From assembly GCF_013395055.1 (NCBI RefSeq), contig NZ_CP058349.1, positions 2,602,001 to 2,666,000 of the forward strand: DNA of 64,000 nucleotides. Direction: 5' to 3'. Positions 62,601 through 64,000 of the stretch are shown here, piece by piece (the stretch's first letter is position 1; every line of letters starts with the position of its first letter). Position numbers and translations under genes: made by a program. Origin of the DNA: Pseudomonas sp. ABC1 (GTDB lineage: Bacteria; Pseudomonadota; Gammaproteobacteria; Pseudomonadales; Pseudomonadaceae). Below the pieces are notes generated by a model. The model saw only the letters and a program-made list of their open reading frames with translations. It was not told the origin of the DNA and searched no databases.

Positions 62601-63944
62601 ATGCGCCCCTGTCTTGAGGCCGTTGCATTCGCGGCCCTGTGCTGCCTCAGCTTTCCATCCCACGCGCTCGGCCTGCTCGATGCCTATGCCCTGGCACTGC
62701 GCAATGATCCGACCTTGCAGGCCGCGATCAGCGAGCATCAGGCAGGTCAGGAGCACCGCGCCATTGGCCGTGCCGCGCTGCTGCCACGGCTGGACTACCG
62801 CTATACCAACTCCCGCAACGAGTCGGAAGTCACTCAGCAGGGGTTGACCGGTGAGGTCACCAATCAGCGCGACTATCGCAGCTACGCTTCGGTGGTCAGC
62901 CTGCAACAGCCGTTGTTCGACTATGCCGCCTGGACCCGTTACCGTCAGGGCGAGGCCCGTGCGCTGCTGGCCGACGAGCGCCTGCGTGGACGCGGGCAGG
63001 AGTTGATGGTGCGCCTGTTCCAGGCTTACAGCGAGGCGTTGCTGGCGGGGGAGCGCATCGCCCTGGCGCAGGCCCAGCGCAGTGCCTACACCGAGCGTCT
63101 GCAGCTCAATCGCCGCTTGTTCGAAGGCGGCGAAGGCACCCGTACCGACTTGCTCGAAACCCAGGCTCGCCATGACCTGTCACTGGCTCAGGAGATCGAG
63201 GCGAACGATGCGCTGGACATCGCCTTGCGCGAATTGCAGGCGATCATTGGCGAGCCCTTGCTGCTCGAGGATCTGACACCATTGCTCGCGGCACCACGAT
63301 TCCCTCCGCTGCACCCGCAGGGGTTCGAGGCCTGGCGCGACCTTGCACTGGCCAGCAATGCCGAGCTGGCCGCGCAGCGCCATGCCTTGAGCGTGGCCGA
63401 GCAGCAGGTCGAACAGGCTCGCGCCAACCACATGCCCAGTCTCAGTCTGGTCGCGAGCAGCCGCTTGACCCGCTCCGATTCGGAAAGCAGCTACAACCAG
63501 CGTTACGACACCGACTCCATTGGTATCCAGCTCAACCTCCCGCTGTTCGCCGGGGGTGCCAACAGTGCCAGTCGGCGCCAGGCCGCCCGTCAGTTCGAGC
63601 AGGCCAGTCATGAACTGGACGCCCAGAGCGCCGGCACGCTCAACGAATTGCGCCGCCAATACAACCTGTGCCGCAGCGCCCAGGCCAAGATTCGCGCTTA
63701 CCAGATGGCCGAGGCGTCCGCCGCCACCCTGGTCGAAGCCACCCGTAAAAGCGTACTGGGTGGCGAGCGGGTCAACCTCGATGTGCTCGATGCCCAGGCA
63801 CAGCTTTACAACGCTCGCCGTGATCTGGCGGATGCCCGGCATGGGTACCTGCTCGCGTGGCTGCAGTTGCGCTACCTGGCCGGACAATTGGGCGAACGGG
63901 ACCTGGCTGAACTTGCCGAGCATTTCGCCAGGCCAGACGTTTGA
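62601..63944 (+). CDS. hasF: TolC-family outer-membrane channel HasF
   Basis: 447 residues from the ATG at 62601 with GGAGGAG six bases upstream; a GTG at 62595 is also in frame. Signal peptide (LEAVAFAALCCLSFPSHA-LG), then two TolC-like halves: LLDAYALALRNDPTLQAAIS starts the first and GFEAWRDLALASNAELAAQR the second; SIGIQLNLPLFAGGANSASR is a typical late strand/turn. It forms the exit duct for HasA. It ends 56 nt before the window edge. Confidence 0.94.
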   Translation: MRPCLEAVAFAALCCLSFPSHALGLLDAYALALRNDPTLQAAISEHQAGQEHRAIGRAALLPRLDYRYTNSRNESEVTQQGLTGEVTNQRDYRSYASVVSLQQPLFDYAAWTRYRQGEARALLADERLRGRGQELMVRLFQAYSEALLAGERIALAQAQRSAYTERLQLNRRLFEGGEGTRTDLLETQARHDLSLAQEIEANDALDIALRELQAIIGEPLLLEDLTPLLAAPRFPPLHPQGFEAWRDLALASNAELAAQRHALSVAEQQVEQARANHMPSLSLVASSRLTRSDSESSYNQRYDTDSIGIQLNLPLFAGGANSASRRQAARQFEQASHELDAQSAGTLNELRRQYNLCRSAQAKIRAYQMAEASAATLVEATRKSVLGGERVNLDVLDAQAQLYNARRDLADARHGYLLAWLQLRYLAGQLGERDLAELAEHFARPDV

Positions 63945-64000
63945 GAAGCGGGTCGGTTCCGTTCGTGTGCGATGGCTCGAAGCGGGCAGCTCGTGTGAGC
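63945..64000. other. Window end, no feature
   Basis: 56 bases after hasF. Nothing recognisable. Confidence 0.3.

Noticed and set aside
1..64000. tRNA, rRNA or complete insertion sequence
   Set aside because: No cloverleaf-like sequence, rRNA segment or transposase frame was recognised on either strand.

Overview
The window looks like the chromosome of a Pseudomonas. It is GC-rich and carries a Pseudomonas-style gmk-rpoZ-spoT-ridA cluster, thiI next to typA, a complete wspABCDEFR surface-sensing operon, and a has heme-acquisition cluster of the Pseudomonas type (hasI, hasS, hasR, hasA, hasD, hasE, hasF). No rRNA, tRNA, CRISPR array or complete insertion sequence was seen. The species cannot be fixed from this sequence alone.

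Layout. 1-9.1 kb is housekeeping: the tail of a TPM-domain gene, then ridA, spoT, rpoZ, gmk and yicC on the minus strand, then thiI, typA and a DUF1456 gene on the plus strand. 9.1-11.2 kb is an exported multicopper oxidase on the minus strand. 11.4-33.5 kb is a two-partner secretion locus that I read as contact-dependent growth inhibition (CDI). It holds a TpsB/CdiB transporter, a 6501-residue TpsA/CdiA exoprotein, a small membrane protein overlapping its stop codon (candidate immunity protein), and decayed AT-rich reading frames. 33.7-35.9 kb holds three lipoprotein genes. 36.1-44.5 kb is the Wsp chemosensory system ending in the diguanylate cyclase WspR. 44.5-44.7 kb is a MITE-like inverted-repeat element. 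44.7-48.6 kb is a glycerate kinase / GntP permease / CdaR regulator group. 48.7-50.9 kb encodes an MHYT-GGDEF-EAL protein. An SDR-fold gene and gshA follow. 53.8-63.9 kb is the has locus.

How the parts work together. In the has locus, HasI (ECF sigma) and HasS (anti-sigma) respond to HasR occupancy. HasA is the secreted hemophore, and HasD-HasE-HasF form its type I exporter. Two hairpins and a Fur-box-like sequence lie between hasA and hasD, which suggests hemophore and exporter are expressed at different levels. In the wsp operon, receptor WspA, adaptors WspB and WspD, methyltransferase WspC, kinase WspE and methylesterase WspF control c-di-GMP synthesis by WspR. The MHYT-GGDEF-EAL protein is a second c-di-GMP enzyme in the window.

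The most interesting parts are three. (1) The giant CdiA-like protein has an array of ten ~1.1-kb modules including a 611-bp perfect repeat, an AT-rich island at the position of the receptor-binding domain, and an AT-rich C-terminal toxin region paired with a candidate membrane immunity protein; I do not recognise the toxin/immunity pair. (2) The HasA homolog has a full EF-hand-type loop near its N-terminus and no obvious His32 heme ligand. (3) Several structured intergenic elements occur, including two 12-2-12 palindromes and a large terminal-inverted-repeat element.
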